This document shows positions 42,385-43,690 of a stretch of DNA of 43,690 nucleotides, one piece after another. The stretch is from Oscillospiraceae bacterium (GTDB lineage Bacteria > Bacillota > Clostridia > Oscillospirales > Ruminococcaceae), in contig JAFRUS010000065.1 in assembly GCA_017438745.1 (NCBI GenBank), forward strand, positions 1-43,690, in the 5' to 3' direction. The notes beneath the pieces were generated by a model. That model saw only the letters and a program-made list of their open reading frames with translations, did not search any database and was not told the origin of the DNA. Made by a program: the position numbers and the translations under genes. The first letter of the stretch is position 1. Each line of letters begins with the position of its first letter.

Positions 42385-43690
42385 CAGTACCTCCCGTGTG
42401 CGGACTGCTTAATAGTTTCAGTAATCGCATCCTGTGTCTCTACTGTCATGCCCCATTCATATTTGTCACTGTAACAATAGAATACATAATCAAATTCGCG
42501 ATTAATTTTCTTGTTAATTTCAGTGTTGCTTTCCCAGTCAACCTTACAGTTTTCCTGCATTATCTTTGCGATTTCAAGCGAAAGTTCTGCTTTTATATCG
42601 TCAGAGATTTCAGCATTAATCCTTTCATTAAGTATAGTCGAAATTATGTAGTAATATACCTGAGCATTAGAATTATGCTGAATAGCTGAAGGAAACTGTA
42701 TTTCCACTTTACCTTCTGAATAATCTTTTTTAATTTGATTCATTCTTGAAAGATATTCAGCTTCGCTTATAATCTGATTTCGATATTGTTCAAGCGCCTT
42801 CTCTATCTTTTCAGAAAACTTCTGATAAAATGCAGGATTTTCATCACGCTTCAAAGCAATACTTCTGGTAAGCCTGTATCGTATAGCATCTGCTTTTGCT
42901 CTGTCTGTATTTAGCCCGCTCAGTACCTCTTCCATCCCCTGAGAGTCGAGTATATCTACCGGAGCAGTTATTTTCTTAAGACCAGTAACAGAAAGGTTTC
43001 TGTCTAAAAGATTCTGCATAATAGGTTCATATTCCTTATTATCTACTGCATCCGAATATCTAAGTTTAACAACTTGCCTGAGTTTGGAAAAGAATATAAA
43101 ATCATTCTTAAATTTCTTCATTAAATCATCCGGAACAGCGTCATATGCCTTCTCCGAACCAACTACTAACGAAAGCGATTTGCCAAAATCACATAGACGA
43201 TTATAAAAATCATTTCTTCTTTTTTCATCTTCAAGACTATCACTGAATTCATTAACATCAGTTTTATTTCTAACTAAAGAAAACATATCAATGATTTGTG
43301 AATGCGCATTTCTTAAATCACCAACTGCTTTCATTACATCAATTACAGCTCCGCTGATCTCAGAACCGTCGAATCCTTCAAGTCCTGCACCACTGTACAT
43401 ATTCATTGCATCATCAAGCTTCTTAATAAGACCGCGATAATCAACGACAAGGCCGAAATCTTTTCCTTCACAAATTCGATTGGTTCGAGCTATAGCCTGT
43501 AGAAGTGCATGTTCCTTCAGTTCTTTGTCGATATAAAGCACCTGGCATAACGGCGCATCAAATCCAGTAAGAAGTTTGCTGCAGACTATAAGAATATCAA
43601 TCTCACCATCTATGAATTTGTCCTTTAAAGCATCTTCATACTTATCTTCATTACCATACTGTTTCATCATTTTATTCCAGTATGCAATCA
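42384..43690 (-). CDS. hsdR: Type I restriction enzyme R subunit, C-terminal part (partial)
   Basis: The frame is open to the right edge, so the 5' part is outside. Visible are the end of the second helicase lobe, with SKLLTGFDAPLCQVLYID and LLQAIARTNR (helicase motifs V and VI), and a long helical C-terminal region that contacts the methyltransferase core. The R subunit translocates DNA and cuts it; the N-terminal nuclease domain and Walker motifs are not in view. It is followed by the metallopeptidase with overlapping codons. No S or M gene is in the window. Confidence 0.92.
   Translation of the reverse strand, partial: IAYWNKMMKQYGNEDKYEDALKDKFIDGEIDILIVCSKLLTGFDAPLCQVLYIDKELKEHALLQAIARTNRICEGKDFGLVVDYRGLIKKLDDAMNMYSGAGLEGFDGSEISGAVIDVMKAVGDLRNAHSQIIDMFSLVRNKTDVNEFSDSLEDEKRRNDFYNRLCDFGKSLSLVVGSEKAYDAVPDDLMKKFKNDFIFFSKLRQVVKLRYSDAVDNKEYEPIMQNLLDRNLSVTGLKKITAPVDILDSQGMEEVLSGLNTDRAKADAIRYRLTRSIALKRDENPAFYQKFSEKIEKALEQYRNQIISEAEYLSRMNQIKKDYSEGKVEIQFPSAIQHNSNAQVYYYIISTILNERINAEISDDIKAELSLEIAKIMQENCKVDWESNTEINKKINREFDYVFYCYSDKYEWGMTVETQDAITETIKQSAHGRY

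Noticed and set aside
1..43690. CRISPR arrays, tRNA or rRNA genes, insertion sequences, prophage genes
   Set aside because: I saw no regularly spaced repeats, no cloverleaf-type sequences, no transposase and no phage structural genes on either strand.

Overview
The window looks like chromosome of a low-to-mid GC Gram-positive anaerobe of the Clostridia, most likely a Ruminococcus-like gut or rumen bacterium. Support for this: strong AGGAGG ribosome sites, several TTG starts, lipoprotein-type binding proteins, TTGACA/TATAAT promoters, a fermentative AdhE, and a hybrid kinase/EAL/Hpt signalling operon. I see no rRNA, tRNA, CRISPR array, insertion sequence or prophage. Family and taxon assignments come from motif recognition only; no database was searched.

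Layout. (1) 1-3869, plus strand: a signalling operon with the end of a hybrid histidine kinase, a solute-binding lipoprotein, a REC/degenerate-GGDEF/EAL protein and a free Hpt protein. (2) 3938-12441, minus strand: seven tightly packed genes, first a pair of exporter-fold ABC half-transporters, then a complete nickel/peptide-type importer (two permeases, two ATPases, a lipoprotein). A TetR gene lies just upstream (12522-13154). (3) 13534-15570: a MATE exporter with a structured leader, and a small membrane protein joining a FeoB-associated-like N-terminus to a heavy-metal-associated (HMA) domain. (4) 15794-26791, minus strand: a long accessory transport operon with an alpha/beta hydrolase, an ECF-S-like protein, small paralogous membrane proteins, a MacB-type ATPase/permease, and a second ABC half-transporter pair. 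It also holds two short ORFs that look like remnants of deleted genes. (5) 26963-31066: a TetR gene and a third ABC pair. (6) 31320-34823: another ATPase/FtsX-type permease couple with a coiled-coil insert. (7) 35046-39797: a phosphotransferase, adhE and malic enzyme. (8) 40381-43690: an Rpn-like nuclease, then a metallopeptidase and the 3' part of a type I restriction gene (hsdR).

The most interesting signal is a recurrent 16-bp palindrome, GTTAGC-N4-GCTAAC. I find it in front of most operons here: the ABC-pair/Nik-type operon, the HMA protein, the hydrolase-led operon (twice), the second tetR with ABC pair 3 (twice), the ATPase/FtsX operon and malic enzyme. In five of these it sits on or right next to a recognisable promoter. 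Its half-site (best copy TAGGTTAGC) resembles the DtxR/IdeR half-site, though the spacing differs. Together with the metal-type proteins this suggests a metal-responsive, probably iron-limitation, regulon for uptake of a metal chelate. Control by the second TetR protein is the main alternative. No metallophore biosynthesis genes are visible, so use of a chelator made elsewhere is the more likely reading.
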